Numbered from the stretch's first letter, positions 34,482 through 44,183 are shown. The stretch is DNA of 64,000 nt from Bacilli bacterium (GCA_022653695.1 JALCSW010000001.1:487034-551033); one strand, 5' to 3'. The notes: generated by a model not told the origin, from the letters alone. Numbers and translations are program-made.

Positions 34482-35333
34482 ATGAAGAAGTCTGATTTTC
34501 TAAGCAAACTGATCATCGGCGGGGAAGAGGGGGAGCGTCTTCCTTCTTTTCGAAAAGAGCAGTTTTTGTATGTCGTTCGGGACCATTACGTCTTGGTCTT
34601 CCTGTCGGGGTGGCTGCTGTTTTTGTTCGTTCTGCCGGCCTTAGGCTACCAGGTCTACATGAGTTATGAGCTCTCCTTGATACCCGATCCCACCACCTCG
34701 GATTTGCTGTCTTGGAGTCTTACCACTTATAGTGTGATGATTCCTCTCGTCGCTTTCGTTTTTCTTGGCTTTTGCGGTAATTTTTGCCTTCTTTCCCAAT
34801 TCGTTAAAGGCCGCTCCGCCACCTTGGGAACTTTTTTCCGCGGGATTAAGGAGAATTGGGCGCGTTCCCTCTTTTTGGGACTCCTTTGCGGCCTCGTCTT
34901 GTTCTTGTCCGTTTTCTCATATATCTATTATGCGAGAAGCATCGATAATCTTCCGCTACGCTATTTCGCCAGCGCCTTCACGCTGTTCATCGGGTTCCTT
35001 GTGATCTCTTTCAGCCTCTATGCCTTAGGGGTTCAGGTCCACTATAGGAACCCCTTCGGCGCCTATCTAGGGACTTCGCTTCGGCTTTTCGCCAAGCGGA
35101 TGCTTCCCGCCTGCGCTATGGGCTTGTTGATTTTGGGGGGCTTCGTAGGCCCGGCCTTTTTAAAGGGGGCTTGGCAGTTTGGCGCCTATCTTGTTGTCTT
35201 TTTCCTGTTTATGCCGCTCCTTTGCCTCGGCTATAACGAATATCAGGCCTTCGCGTTCGACAAAGACGTGAATCAAACGCTCTTCCCCGATCATTTTCGG
35301 GAAGGGCTCGATCGACGCAAACCTAAAGAATAA
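34482..35333 (+). CDS. YesL-like (DUF624) membrane protein
   Basis: 283 residues from the ATG at 34482. Five or six hydrophobic helices, the first at about 45-65, and an N-terminal cytoplasmic stretch (KKSDFLSKLIIGG). DUF624 proteins accompany carbohydrate ABC importers in Bacillota and usually have about 200 residues; this one is longer. A longer frame to 34413 is open, but a weak TAAACT -10 box lies between the two starts. No Shine-Dalgarno is evident. It overlaps the convergent HAD gene by 11 bases. Function unknown; family assignment is tentative. Confidence 0.6.
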   Translation: MKKSDFLSKLIIGGEEGERLPSFRKEQFLYVVRDHYVLVFLSGWLLFLFVLPALGYQVYMSYELSLIPDPTTSDLLSWSLTTYSVMIPLVAFVFLGFCGNFCLLSQFVKGRSATLGTFFRGIKENWARSLFLGLLCGLVLFLSVFSYIYYARSIDNLPLRYFASAFTLFIGFLVISFSLYALGVQVHYRNPFGAYLGTSLRLFAKRMLPACAMGLLILGGFVGPAFLKGAWQFGAYLVVFFLFMPLLCLGYNEYQAFAFDKDVNQTLFPDHFREGLDRRKPKE

Positions 35334-36300
35334 ACGGCAAGAGGCTCAAGAGGTCTTTTTCAAAGCCGGCGCAAAGGGCTTTCGTTCCGCTGGAAACGAT
35401 ATTGCCGCCATCGACTCCAAGAACGGTGAAACCAGCCAAGCGAATCGAGCAAACGCCCGCCCCGCTATCCTCAATGCCGACGACTTGATCGTGTTCATCG
35501 GCTTTGATGCCAAGTCCGACGATGCCGGTTTCGGCATAAAGCCAAGGATGCGGTTTGGGCGACAGTTCGCCAAGCGTCCCGACCTGGCCTTTTTTAAGTT
35601 GGGTTCCCGCCGAAATGATGCAGTCGTAGAAATCTCGAGGATCGCCCATATTCAGGTTTTGGAAGGCACCGCAAATTTCGGGCCACGCCTTTTCGAATAA
35701 GCCCGAAGTGACGAGACCGATTTTGATGCTGCGCTTTTTTAGAGCCAGCAAAAACTCTTTGAGGCCGGGCGCCGGGACAAAAGCGTTTTTCTTGCCCTGG
35801 CCTTTGGCGATGAGATCCATCTCGCGATGGGTATGCTCAAAGTAATAAGAACGGGCTTCATCGAGGCTGGCGCCCGGGGCGTATTTGTTGATGCAATATT
35901 GCAAATGCTCCGACACGCTGTGGCCGGAAACGTTCGGCAAATCCTCTTTATTCAAACGGAAGGAAGGATCCTTCAATAGGCTTTGCATCGTCAGTTCAAT
36001 GATCCAAACCCAAAACTCCTCGCTTTTGACCGAGGTGCCATCGAGATCCATCAGAACATACTTGATCGGTTTCTTTTCGCTAACGGGCGCGATCGGATAA
36101 TAGGCGCCGATGCCAACGAGGGAAGGAACATAGGCGATTGTGTAATTCGAGTAGCAATGGAACTCCACTTTGCGATCGCCTGTCGCGAAAATGGCGATGA
36201 CGCCATCTCGCCCTTTTTTGTGCAATCCGTCAAGCGAGACCTCAAGAGGGACGAAGCCGGCCTCAACGGGGAAATCCCCAATGTCAGGAATATGAATCAT
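35323..36300 (-). CDS. HAD hydrolase with extra N-terminal domain
   Basis: 325 residues. About the first 75 are a beta-rich domain I do not recognise (ending VSEKKPIKY). The rest is a HAD-IA enzyme: VLMDLDGTSV with DxD, a helical cap, VTSG, SPKPHPWLY and GIEDSGAGV, close to beta-phosphoglucomutase and sugar phosphatase relatives. The order after the GH38-like gene (one base between stop and ATG) suggests that it acts on a sugar phosphate released from the glycan. Terminates in TAG inside the convergent YesL-like gene. Confidence 0.8.
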   Translation of the reverse strand: MIHIPDIGDFPVEAGFVPLEVSLDGLHKKGRDGVIAIFATGDRKVEFHCYSNYTIAYVPSLVGIGAYYPIAPVSEKKPIKYVLMDLDGTSVKSEEFWVWIIELTMQSLLKDPSFRLNKEDLPNVSGHSVSEHLQYCINKYAPGASLDEARSYYFEHTHREMDLIAKGQGKKNAFVPAPGLKEFLLALKKRSIKIGLVTSGLFEKAWPEICGAFQNLNMGDPRDFYDCIISAGTQLKKGQVGTLGELSPKPHPWLYAETGIVGLGIKADEHDQVVGIEDSGAGVCSIRLAGFTVLGVDGGNIVSSGTKALCAGFEKDLLSLLPFIL

Positions 36301-36301
36301 G

Positions 36302-39148
36302 TCACTTGACCTTGAGCAGATAGCTCGTGATTTCAGCTGGCCGCAGACTATCGACTATGACGCCCTCATTAAGCGCCATTTCCTTGATCGGCTCTTCATC
36401 GAGCTTGACTTTGCTCACCGAGACAAGCGGGAAATTGAAGCGGATGCCGATTTTCTTCGCCTTATGGTCGACGTTCCAAACGCGGTAGATGTAATCTTTC
36501 CCATTTTCGGCGAGTTTAAAGGCGCCCGGCATAAAGCACCCATCCTCCGAAGTGATCTCGACGAAGGACTTGACGCAAGGCAACGCTCCTTTATAGGGAA
36601 CTCCGGAAATCGCTTTTAACGGAACCTTATTCTCATAGGCTTTGACGATGACCTCGCTTGCCCTCGTCGTGCCACAATGCGGATAAAGGGCGAAATCGTA
36701 TTCCATCTCGCCGATGCAATGCTGACCCGTGTATTTCAGGGTTTCCTCTTCTCTCATTTTCGAATTGGCGGTCATGTAGGCGCGCTGCGTGCGAATCAAA
36801 GTGATTTTCAACGTGCGGCGCGCATCGTCCTCGACTTCGTATTCCCTTAAACCGCGGCTCAGGAAAGCGAAACCGTTGGTTCCATCGTTCACGTCAACGA
36901 AGTTCTGCATTGGCTGGAACGGGAAATACTGTTCGAAATTGTCTTTATGGTCCTTCCAACGGATGTCGCGGCAGACCACGTCCCAAGACGATTCGACGTA
37001 AACGTCATTCGCGTTTTCGAGTTCGGTCGGATAGTTGACCCAAAGCTTATGGTCGCGGCTCGAATTGACGAGTTTCGTATGAACCTTAAGATAAGGGCAG
37101 CCCTTTTCCAGCGTCAAAGTCGTTTCGATCGGAAGCGGCTTCATTTCTTTCGATCGGTCGTGGCCATCTAAGGTCGCCTCGGCGGGAATTTGCATGGTTA
37201 TTCTGATTCGGAAGCTGCCGCGCAAAAGATTGGATTCCATCATGTCGATCTGAGCGTGAGCCCCAATGGAAGTGATGGTGTAGTTGCTTGCGGTCCCCAC
37301 GGAAACGTGGGCGCTGCCTACTTCGCCCTGGTCCGTGTAATAACCGACATGCTTCATCAAACGGCCGTTTTGCTTATTCAGAATATCGAAACTGCCGTTC
37401 TCCTTAATGCGGACCCGAAGGAACTCGTTTTCCAAAACGCCATCGCCACGGGCGATAAGCTTCCGGTTATCCATCAGTTGAGGCTCGAAGGCGAGGACCG
37501 GTTCTCTCGGACGCAAGGCCAAAGTGCGATAGCCGCAGGCCGGGATATCCGTCTCGACCAAAACACGCTTGCGAGAAGCGTCAAACTTAATCGATTTGGT
37601 ATCGAGCTGGCGCTCAACGCCTATCGAAACGTCATCGCGGGCCAATTCGGCGGACGGGACCACGTGTCCTTCATCATCGACAATATCGTAGAACTCGCCT
37701 AAATCCGCGGCACCGCCGATGCCGTTGTCGCTGGCGACGACTTTGCCTTTCGGAGTGTCGATGACAAGTTCGATGACTTCGTTACGCTTGAATGGCAACG
37801 TATTGAAAATAACGACCGGATAATCGTCCTTAAGGAACTTGGTTTGAGTGTCGATGTCGCCATATAGGGCCACGCAACTTCGATTGGTGACTTCCTCCGC
37901 TACGGTCTTGGCCAAGGAGAAATTGTACATCATGTCTTTATGGGCTTGGTCCACCGCCGCGCCGCAAATGGAGTCGTGAGCGTGATTCTTCAGCAACGCC
38001 TTCCAGGCCCTTTCGAAATTCGAGGCCGGATATTCCTTGCCATAGAAACTGGCGATCGAGGCTAGCGGCTCCGCCAAATCGATTAAATCCGTCTCGCAAA
38101 CCTCATTGGCGAGCTTGATGTTGATCCGGGACGAATGGGTCGCGCCGAGCAGGCCGTTGAAGTTGTTGTACTCCATCGTGGTGAAACGAAGCTCGCCCGA
38201 ATAATCGGCGCATTGATACTTGCCATCGTCGGCCAAGTGAGTGATAGTCGCCATATAGTCGTCAAAAGTCGTCTGCTTGATGACGTATTTCCCCGGATAG
38301 ATCTTGTTCATGTCATCGATCAGCTCGCCTAATTTCCAATAAGGTTCATCGTTGTCTTCGATGTTCATGGCCAAGATATTATCCCCGATGGCGTAGGGTT
38401 CGGCCTGGTTGATCAAAGCGTCTAAGGCGCCTTTCATATTGGCTTGGCTATGAATGTAGTCACCGTCTTCTTGCAAAACCGTGAACGCCTTTTCGTAGGA
38501 TTGGGTATCCGCCATGTGAACCGGAACCTGGCGTTTATCAAACGTGTAGGAAAGATCTTTGTCGCCCTTGCCGAGAACCGCTCTGCCATGAACGTAGAAA
38601 TACCAGTTGGTGCGGGTTACCTCGTCAAAGGTCCTTAATACTTTTATCTGACTGTCATCGGGGGCCTTCCAATTAAACAGCGGCGTAAGGATATGCTTAT
38701 TGGTGCCACGGTAAAAAATAGCGTTGGGGATGTCAAAGCCCTCATAGAGCTGAGGCAACTGGCTCGGCTGGCCATAGCTTGTCGCCGTATACCCACTGCG
38801 CATCGCTCCGCCCAAAGGAGCCGCCATCTTGTGGCCCATCTGAATATTGCGGATCAATGACTCCGGAGCAACGGTGTTGAGTTCCGGCAAGGTGTACCAA
38901 TTCACGACGAAGAGTTTTTTCGCTTTGATGAGTTTTTCGATTCTCTCCCGATTTTCGGGGCGGACGGCCAAGTAATCCTCAATAACGACCAGGCCGCCAT
39001 CGATGATGAAAGATTGGTAGCTCTTATCCTCTTCCAAAACCTTGATGATGTAATCCATCAAGTCCATCAACCGCAATTTGCTTTGTTCAGCCGTATGGCG
39101 CCACTCCCGGTCCCAATGCGTTCCGCTAATTAAATGAATGGTTTTCAT
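36302..39148 (-). CDS. GH38-like alpha-mannosidase lacking the usual nucleophile
   Basis: 948 residues, no signal peptide, so cytoplasmic. The start SGTHWDREW supplies the zinc ligands H11 and D13; NHAHDSICG supplies the later His. The stretch MRSGYTATSYGQPSQLPQ lines up with the GYxxDSFG line of enzymes such as MngB, but the nucleophile and zinc-binding Asp is Thr123 here. The mid and C-terminal beta domains have the normal family length. Either the enzyme is inactive or uses another residue. AGAGGATC precedes the ATG. A palindrome GGGAAAAATGTTTTTCCC lies in its leader and an AAACCGGTT operator upstream, shared with the divergent gene at 39276. Confidence 0.85.
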   Translation of the reverse strand: MKTIHLISGTHWDREWRHTAEQSKLRLMDLMDYIIKVLEEDKSYQSFIIDGGLVVIEDYLAVRPENRERIEKLIKAKKLFVVNWYTLPELNTVAPESLIRNIQMGHKMAAPLGGAMRSGYTATSYGQPSQLPQLYEGFDIPNAIFYRGTNKHILTPLFNWKAPDDSQIKVLRTFDEVTRTNWYFYVHGRAVLGKGDKDLSYTFDKRQVPVHMADTQSYEKAFTVLQEDGDYIHSQANMKGALDALINQAEPYAIGDNILAMNIEDNDEPYWKLGELIDDMNKIYPGKYVIKQTTFDDYMATITHLADDGKYQCADYSGELRFTTMEYNNFNGLLGATHSSRINIKLANEVCETDLIDLAEPLASIASFYGKEYPASNFERAWKALLKNHAHDSICGAAVDQAHKDMMYNFSLAKTVAEEVTNRSCVALYGDIDTQTKFLKDDYPVVIFNTLPFKRNEVIELVIDTPKGKVVASDNGIGGAADLGEFYDIVDDEGHVVPSAELARDDVSIGVERQLDTKSIKFDASRKRVLVETDIPACGYRTLALRPREPVLAFEPQLMDNRKLIARGDGVLENEFLRVRIKENGSFDILNKQNGRLMKHVGYYTDQGEVGSAHVSVGTASNYTITSIGAHAQIDMMESNLLRGSFRIRITMQIPAEATLDGHDRSKEMKPLPIETTLTLEKGCPYLKVHTKLVNSSRDHKLWVNYPTELENANDVYVESSWDVVCRDIRWKDHKDNFEQYFPFQPMQNFVDVNDGTNGFAFLSRGLREYEVEDDARRTLKITLIRTQRAYMTANSKMREEETLKYTGQHCIGEMEYDFALYPHCGTTRASEVIVKAYENKVPLKAISGVPYKGALPCVKSFVEITSEDGCFMPGAFKLAENGKDYIYRVWNVDHKAKKIGIRFNFPLVSVSKVKLDEEPIKEMALNEGVIVDSLRPAEITSYLLKVK

Positions 39149-39161
39149 TTTGATCCTCTAA

Positions 39162-39179
39162 GGGAAAAATGTTTTTCCC
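39162..39179. promoter_or_regulatory. Palindrome in the leader of the GH38-like gene
   Basis: GGGAAAAA-TG-TTTTTCCC, 8-base arms, between a TATAAA box (about 39195) and the Shine-Dalgarno. Candidate operator distinct from the AAACCGGTTT class, or a leader hairpin. Confidence 0.45.
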
Positions 39180-39225
39180 GTTTCTCCGTTTTATAGATTA
39201 TCGCCCTTGGTATTTTTTGTAAATA

Positions 39226-39269
39226 GGAAACCGGTTCGCGTTGATTATGTTTTAGGACTCTTTTATAAT
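39226..39269 (+). promoter_or_regulatory. Operator plus promoter of the cytoplasmic GxGYxYP gene
   Basis: AAACCGGTT (39228-39236), then -35 TTGATT (39241-39246), a 17-base spacer and -10 TATAAT (39264-39269). The ATG at 39276 follows after six bases, so the transcript should start at the start codon. The operator lies between two divergent promoters and may control both. Confidence 0.75.
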
Positions 39270-39275
39270 ATTTTT

Positions 39276-40757
39276 ATGAAACGAATAACCCCCATTTTGG
39301 AGACGTCCTCCCTTTCCGAAAGCGAATTGGCCTTAGCGGTTTCTTTGCAAGGCCTTCTCGCGCAAAAAGGGAAAACATTTCTTCTCGATTGCGACCACTA
39401 TAAGCGCTTCGTTGATAAGAGCCTGTTTTCCGTTCGTCCCGTTTTTTTGAATTCCCTTATCGCGGAAAACAAAGAGTCGATCCCCGGCTACGTTTTGTTT
39501 GATTTCGCGAAATGCGACGGCTCTCTTAACGCCGCCAATATGCTAAGCAGCGCCAAAGGGTATCTTGCCGTTCCTTCCGAATGCGAACCCTTGGTGTCTA
39601 ATCTTTTTCCTTGCGTGCGCGACCTCCGCAAAGAGGATCCCGCTACCATACAGGAAACCATATTCGACGAATGCCTTCCTTTATTTAGAAAGGACGGCCT
39701 GATCCATCAGGTCGAACGCAACGACGACCATAAAACCTATCTCCGGGATTATGGCATCCGAAACCATTGGGCGATCGTTTACTGCGACGAAAGCGAAAAA
39801 GGCCGGAAGTTTTTAGGCCATGTTCTTTCATCGCTCAATCCGGGAATCGCAATTTACGGTTGGACGACAGACGAAGTCTCTTTTATCGAATTCATCAGTC
39901 ATTATGGCGATTATGTCGTCCCTTCCGATTGGAGCTCAAACCGCTCTTTCTTCGCTTCCGATCAGGAAACGACAGTCAAATTCTCCCCCAGACACGTGAA
40001 GATCCTACCTAATAAGCATTACATCGCGATCGAGGTCTCCGACGGGGACAACACCCAATGGCTCGAGCGTGATTTCCCTTTCGAAGGCTATTACGGCAAA
40101 CGAACGGAAGCCAGCCATGATTACCCACTGGCTTTTACGATCGCGCCTTCTTTGACCTATCTCATTCCGGCGGCGCTTCGTTATATCTATTCCCAGGCAA
40201 GAAATGAGACCTTCGCCGCGGGCGTCAGTGGCGCCGGCTATATGAACCCTTGCGCCTTCCCGGAGAAAGATCTGCCGGCTTTCGTCGATAAAACCGCCCG
40301 GATGATGAAGGAAGCCAGCCTCAGCATCGTAACGCTCCTCGAGAATAAGAATCATATGAATGATGAGACGGTCGCCCGAGTGATCAACGAATATGCAAAA
40401 CGCCCTGAAATTGAAGGCGGCGTCTGGGAAGTCGATCCCGTTTGCTATAAAGGGAACAATGGGAAAATCTATTTTTCCGATAACCGCAAACCCTTCGTCA
40501 GCGTCCGTTATTCTTTGTGGTCGCCCACCGGAAGCAAAACAGCCGATCGATCCTGGATCGACAAAATCGCCGATAAAATCAACAAACTCCCAATCGCCCC
40601 CAAGGAAGAAGAGGGATATAGTATTATTAATGTTCACCCGTGGTCGACGAGCAACGATGACATCGACTATTTGGTCAATAGGCTCAGCGCCAAAAACCAG
40701 ATCCTGCCTTTGGAAGACTTCATCAATCTCGTCAAAAAGAATTTAGGAGGACGCTGA
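39276..40757 (+). CDS. Cytoplasmic GxGYxYP-family putative glycoside hydrolase
   Basis: 493 residues from the ATG at 39276; an upstream in-frame start at 39207 lies before the promoter and is rejected. No signal peptide. The whole chain corresponds to the catalytic part of the secreted relatives: IEVSDGDNTQWLER, then GAGYMNP at 319-325, GGVWEVD, and NRKPFVSVRYSLW. It lacks the C-terminal sandwich modules. A cytoplasmic form suggests that it acts on imported oligosaccharide, together with the GH38-like enzyme across the divergent promoter. The LacI gene follows after two bases. Confidence 0.83.
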   Translation: MKRITPILETSSLSESELALAVSLQGLLAQKGKTFLLDCDHYKRFVDKSLFSVRPVFLNSLIAENKESIPGYVLFDFAKCDGSLNAANMLSSAKGYLAVPSECEPLVSNLFPCVRDLRKEDPATIQETIFDECLPLFRKDGLIHQVERNDDHKTYLRDYGIRNHWAIVYCDESEKGRKFLGHVLSSLNPGIAIYGWTTDEVSFIEFISHYGDYVVPSDWSSNRSFFASDQETTVKFSPRHVKILPNKHYIAIEVSDGDNTQWLERDFPFEGYYGKRTEASHDYPLAFTIAPSLTYLIPAALRYIYSQARNETFAAGVSGAGYMNPCAFPEKDLPAFVDKTARMMKEASLSIVTLLENKNHMNDETVARVINEYAKRPEIEGGVWEVDPVCYKGNNGKIYFSDNRKPFVSVRYSLWSPTGSKTADRSWIDKIADKINKLPIAPKEEEGYSIINVHPWSTSNDDIDYLVNRLSAKNQILPLEDFINLVKKNLGGR

Positions 40758-40759
40758 AG

Positions 40760-41773
40760 ATGACAACAATAAACGATATCGCGAAGGCGACCGGCATAGC
40801 CAAATCAACCGTTTCCAACGTATTTAGCGGCAAGAAATTCGTTTCCGCAAAAATTCGGGAAAAAGTCCTGGCCGCCGCTGAGAAAATGGAGTATACGCCA
40901 AACTTCTACGCCCGGGTCCTTAGCCACAAAAACGAATCCAATATCTTGGGTCTGTTTCTTGAAAACAATGAGGCCGATGGCGGGTTTCAGCCTTACTACG
41001 ATACCTTGATTCGCTCCTTGACGATTGAATCGGCCAAACATGGTTTTTCTTTGCTGATTTACTTCGGCTTATCTAATCAGGACATGGCCTGTGACTTAAA
41101 GCCCGGCCGTTCGCCAATCGACGCGGCGATTTTGGTTTCGCCATCCATGGAGGACGAACGGTTGAGCAAAATCAGTTCTTCGTTAATCCCCTTTGTCGTT
41201 ATAGGAAACGCCAAAGGTCTGTTCGGGGGCAAAGAAGGCAACTCAATCGATACCGACAACGTCGGCTTGGTGCGCCGCATCGTTTCCGAGATGAAAAAAC
41301 AGGGTTGCAAGAAAATCGCGATGATCAACTCCAACCAAACCCTTACCATCACCAGCGATCGTGACAAAGGCTTCAATGAAGCCATGAGCCAAGACCCCAA
41401 AGCAAAAGGCGATATTTTCTACAGTGCCCACAGCACGAAAGAAGATGGCTATTATTATGCCTCAAAAACCCTGAAGAGCGGAACGGACGCCATCCTTTGC
41501 GCCAATGGGTTCATCGCTTCCGGCGTTTACGAAGCGATCGGAGACTTGAATCTGAAAATCGGAACCGACGTCAAAGTCTTTTCTCTAGGCTACAGCCATA
41601 GCAACGACCTTTCTTTCAGCCCTTCGCTTTCTTTTGCGGCTCAGGATTATGAAGAGTTCGCGAAACAGGCCGTGAATCTCATCGTTGACGATATAGCGAA
41701 TAAATCGGCCCCCAAATCCGTCATCATTTCCTCGAAAATCCATTACAACGATTCTTTTGGCGAGCAAAAATAG
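40760..41773 (+). CDS. LacI-family transcriptional regulator
   Basis: 337 residues. HTH INDIAKATGIAKSTVSNVFSG, hinge YTPNFYARVL, then the sugar-binding domain. The recognition helix STVSNVF equals that of the LacI at 23632. In one transcription unit with the cytoplasmic GxGYxYP gene; AGGAGG stands upstream of the ATG. AAACCGGTT-type sites lie on both sides: at 39228 before its own operon and at 41837 and 41910 before the importer operon. These are its probable targets. Confidence 0.9.
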   Translation: MTTINDIAKATGIAKSTVSNVFSGKKFVSAKIREKVLAAAEKMEYTPNFYARVLSHKNESNILGLFLENNEADGGFQPYYDTLIRSLTIESAKHGFSLLIYFGLSNQDMACDLKPGRSPIDAAILVSPSMEDERLSKISSSLIPFVVIGNAKGLFGGKEGNSIDTDNVGLVRRIVSEMKKQGCKKIAMINSNQTLTITSDRDKGFNEAMSQDPKAKGDIFYSAHSTKEDGYYYASKTLKSGTDAILCANGFIASGVYEAIGDLNLKIGTDVKVFSLGYSHSNDLSFSPSLSFAAQDYEEFAKQAVNLIVDDIANKSAPKSVIISSKIHYNDSFGEQK

Positions 41774-41832
41774 TTCGCTTCTTGGATAATCCCGTTATCG
41801 AAAACAAACAAAAATTCGCGCAAACTGGACTA

Positions 41833-41923
41833 TTGCAAAAACCGTTTTTCTACACTAATATAAAAAGGCTTGAAGCAAGCGCTTACACCATTTGCTCTTG
41901 CAGTAAAAGGAAAATCGGTTTTC
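41833..41923 (+). promoter_or_regulatory. Complex control region of the importer operon
   Basis: -35 TTGCAA (41833-41838), 17-base spacer, -10 TAATAT (41856-41861; TATAAA at 41859 is an alternative). Three operator-like sites: AAAAACCGTTTTT in the spacer (41837-41849, one base short of the palindrome); cre-like AGCAAGCGCTTACA (41874-41887) just past the start; and GAAAATCGGTTTTC (41910-41923), one mismatch from the perfect palindrome at 24961. This implies both specific LacI control and catabolite control. Confidence 0.68.
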
Positions 41924-41939
41924 TTTTGAGGACAATCAC

Positions 41940-43247
41940 ATGAAAAATCATTCGCATTTCGCTTCGCGCTGGGTTTGGGCCGCCTCCGTCTTGCTCGCTT
42001 TAACCCTCACCGGTTGTGATTTCGGCCAAAACAATTCCGCCGCCTCCGAGGACATGCAGTCCTCCTTCGCTAACGACACGACCGCCAAGATTACCATGTG
42101 GTATCCTTCCGGAGCCGAATATAACGACGCTTTGAATAATGCGATTTCCCGGTTCCAGCAAACATACCCTAACGTCACTTTCAAGATTGTCAAAAAAGCC
42201 GGTTTGGATATTTATCAAAGCTACCTCATCGCCCTCAACGATGACAATTCGCGCCCGGATTTGGCCATTGTCGACCATGTCTACATTCCTAACCTCGCTT
42301 TCGAGGATCAGGTTGCCAACATCGGCGAACTTAGCGCCGGGGACGGCGTGGAATCCAACTTCCCTTCTACCCTATATTCCGCCAATTCCTATAACGGGTC
42401 CGCCTATGGGCTCCCTTTAAGCGCCAACACGGTTGTCCTAATGGGAAACATGGACATCCTGAACGCCGCCGGTATCTCCACGATGCCAAAAACCTATTCG
42501 GAGCTTCTTGCCGATTGTCAGGCAATCAAAGAAAAGACCAGCTACACCCCGTTTGCCCAGCCAATCAACCAAACCTTCTGCGCCATGGGCTTCTCTTCCT
42601 ACGTCGCGAGGGAAAAAGGCCAAATGGTCAGCGATGACTATAAGACGGTTCAGCTTGACTCCCCCAACGTGAAAAAAGCGGTGAACGACTGGGTCGGCCT
42701 CTCCAAATACGCCTCGCAAAACGAATACGAAGAAGGCAAATTCTATGGTGGCGGCGTCGGCTTTATCGAAATGGGCTCCTGGAACTTAGCCAAGGTCTCG
42801 CAAGGCGAAACTTCCTTTAAACTCGGCTTAAGCGAAATGGTCACCATCGACTCCGAAACACCGAACTATTCAGGCCTTGGCCTTTATTCGATGGTCATCG
42901 CCAAAAAGAGCGCCGTTAAGCAAGCGGCCTATCGTTTCTCGAAGTTCCTAGCCACGGATAAAACCTTTCAAATGGCTTTCGCCAAGGTCAAGGCCTTGCT
43001 TCCGGTCACCAACGACGCTTTGGCGGACGATTATTATGCCAAGGACCAATACCTTTCGTGTTTTGCCACTCAACTAACCAAAGTCGCCCCTCGTCCGGGC
43101 ACGCCGGTTTGGTCGACCTTAGAGCAACAGATCGTCAACATGCTTTACGGCGCCGTCACCGCCAGCGATAGCGCGGGCGTTGACGCCGCGATCGAATCCG
43201 CTCAAAAAAAGTCCCAAGAGGCCACAAACCGTAAGTTTAACGGATAA
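41940..43247 (+). CDS. Carbohydrate ABC importer substrate-binding lipoprotein
   Basis: 435 residues; lipobox TLTGC, Cys26. Family 1 extracellular sugar-binding protein: ITMWYPSGAEYNDALNNA, then FQQTYPNVTFKIVKKAG, and a C-terminal lobe with the GVGFIEMGSW line. It binds an oligosaccharide outside the membrane for the two permeases that follow. GAGG lies upstream of the ATG. First gene of the 41940-50129 operon, which has no ATPase. Confidence 0.9.
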   Translation: MKNHSHFASRWVWAASVLLALTLTGCDFGQNNSAASEDMQSSFANDTTAKITMWYPSGAEYNDALNNAISRFQQTYPNVTFKIVKKAGLDIYQSYLIALNDDNSRPDLAIVDHVYIPNLAFEDQVANIGELSAGDGVESNFPSTLYSANSYNGSAYGLPLSANTVVLMGNMDILNAAGISTMPKTYSELLADCQAIKEKTSYTPFAQPINQTFCAMGFSSYVAREKGQMVSDDYKTVQLDSPNVKKAVNDWVGLSKYASQNEYEEGKFYGGGVGFIEMGSWNLAKVSQGETSFKLGLSEMVTIDSETPNYSGLGLYSMVIAKKSAVKQAAYRFSKFLATDKTFQMAFAKVKALLPVTNDALADDYYAKDQYLSCFATQLTKVAPRPGTPVWSTLEQQIVNMLYGAVTASDSAGVDAAIESAQKKSQEATNRKFNG

Positions 43248-43250
43248 GTT

Positions 43251-44183
43251 ATGAATGAAAACGCTCTCGCCCGATCACCGCAAAAAAGAAAGAAAAGCAA
43301 GTGGTTCACCCACGAAGCGATAACCGCTTATCTTTGGCTTCTTTTCCCGATATTCTGGTGGGGCGTTTTCTTCCTGTTCGCTTTTGTCCGCGGCGTGGTT
43401 TTCTCCTTCACCGACCTAACCATCAGCATTTCCAAGATCTCAAAGTTCACTTTTGAGCAATATAACCGCCTGTTCGCGGACGAGGTCTTTTGGACCGCGT
43501 TGCGCAACACGATCATTTGGACCTTGGTGATGACGGTTCTCAATAACGGTTTGGGCCTTTTCGTCGCCTATTTGATCTCCCGAATCCACCATGGCCAAAA
43601 AGTGTGGCTGACGCTTCTATTTTGGCCGACGCTCGTTTCGGCTGTCGTTTCCAGCCAAATCACCACCTTGATTTTCGACCCTTCCGATACCGGCATCATG
43701 AACCAAATCATCATGGCTTTCGGCGGAACGCCGCTGGCTTGGTACAACGATCCCAACCTTTCGCTGTTTACCTTAATGATCATCCCGGCTTTGCTCGGTT
43801 TCTCGAGCCAGATGCTGATTTACTATGTCGCGATCGAAGGAATCCCCAAGAGTTATGTGGAAGCCGCCATAATGGACGGTGCCTCGACTTGGCAGATCTT
43901 CAAGCACATCTACGTTCCCTCAATCAACGGCGCCATTCTTTACAACTGCCTTTTGTCCATCATCGGGGGCCTTCAGGTCATCGGCCCGATGCAGTTGATC
44001 ACCAACGGCGGTCCTTTGGACAGTTCCATGTCGATCACGCTGTACATGTACAACTCGCTTATAGGCGGGGAGAACGGCTATGCCTGCGCCATCGCGGTTG
44101 TGACATTGGTCCTCATTGTTTTGTTATCGGCTCTTCAGATTTGGATGCAGCATCGGGCTTCCCACTCGGAAAAGGCTTTATGA
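43251..44183 (+). CDS. Carbohydrate ABC importer permease, MalF/UgpA type
   Basis: 310 residues, six membrane helices, the first at about 28-50. EAA loop SYVEAAIMDGASTWQIFKHI in the expected place. Starts three bases after the binding-protein gene and shares ATGA with the next permease. Forms the membrane channel with the protein encoded at 44180. Confidence 0.92.
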   Translation: MNENALARSPQKRKKSKWFTHEAITAYLWLLFPIFWWGVFFLFAFVRGVVFSFTDLTISISKISKFTFEQYNRLFADEVFWTALRNTIIWTLVMTVLNNGLGLFVAYLISRIHHGQKVWLTLLFWPTLVSAVVSSQITTLIFDPSDTGIMNQIIMAFGGTPLAWYNDPNLSLFTLMIIPALLGFSSQMLIYYVAIEGIPKSYVEAAIMDGASTWQIFKHIYVPSINGAILYNCLLSIIGGLQVIGPMQLITNGGPLDSSMSITLYMYNSLIGGENGYACAIAVVTLVLIVLLSALQIWMQHRASHSEKAL

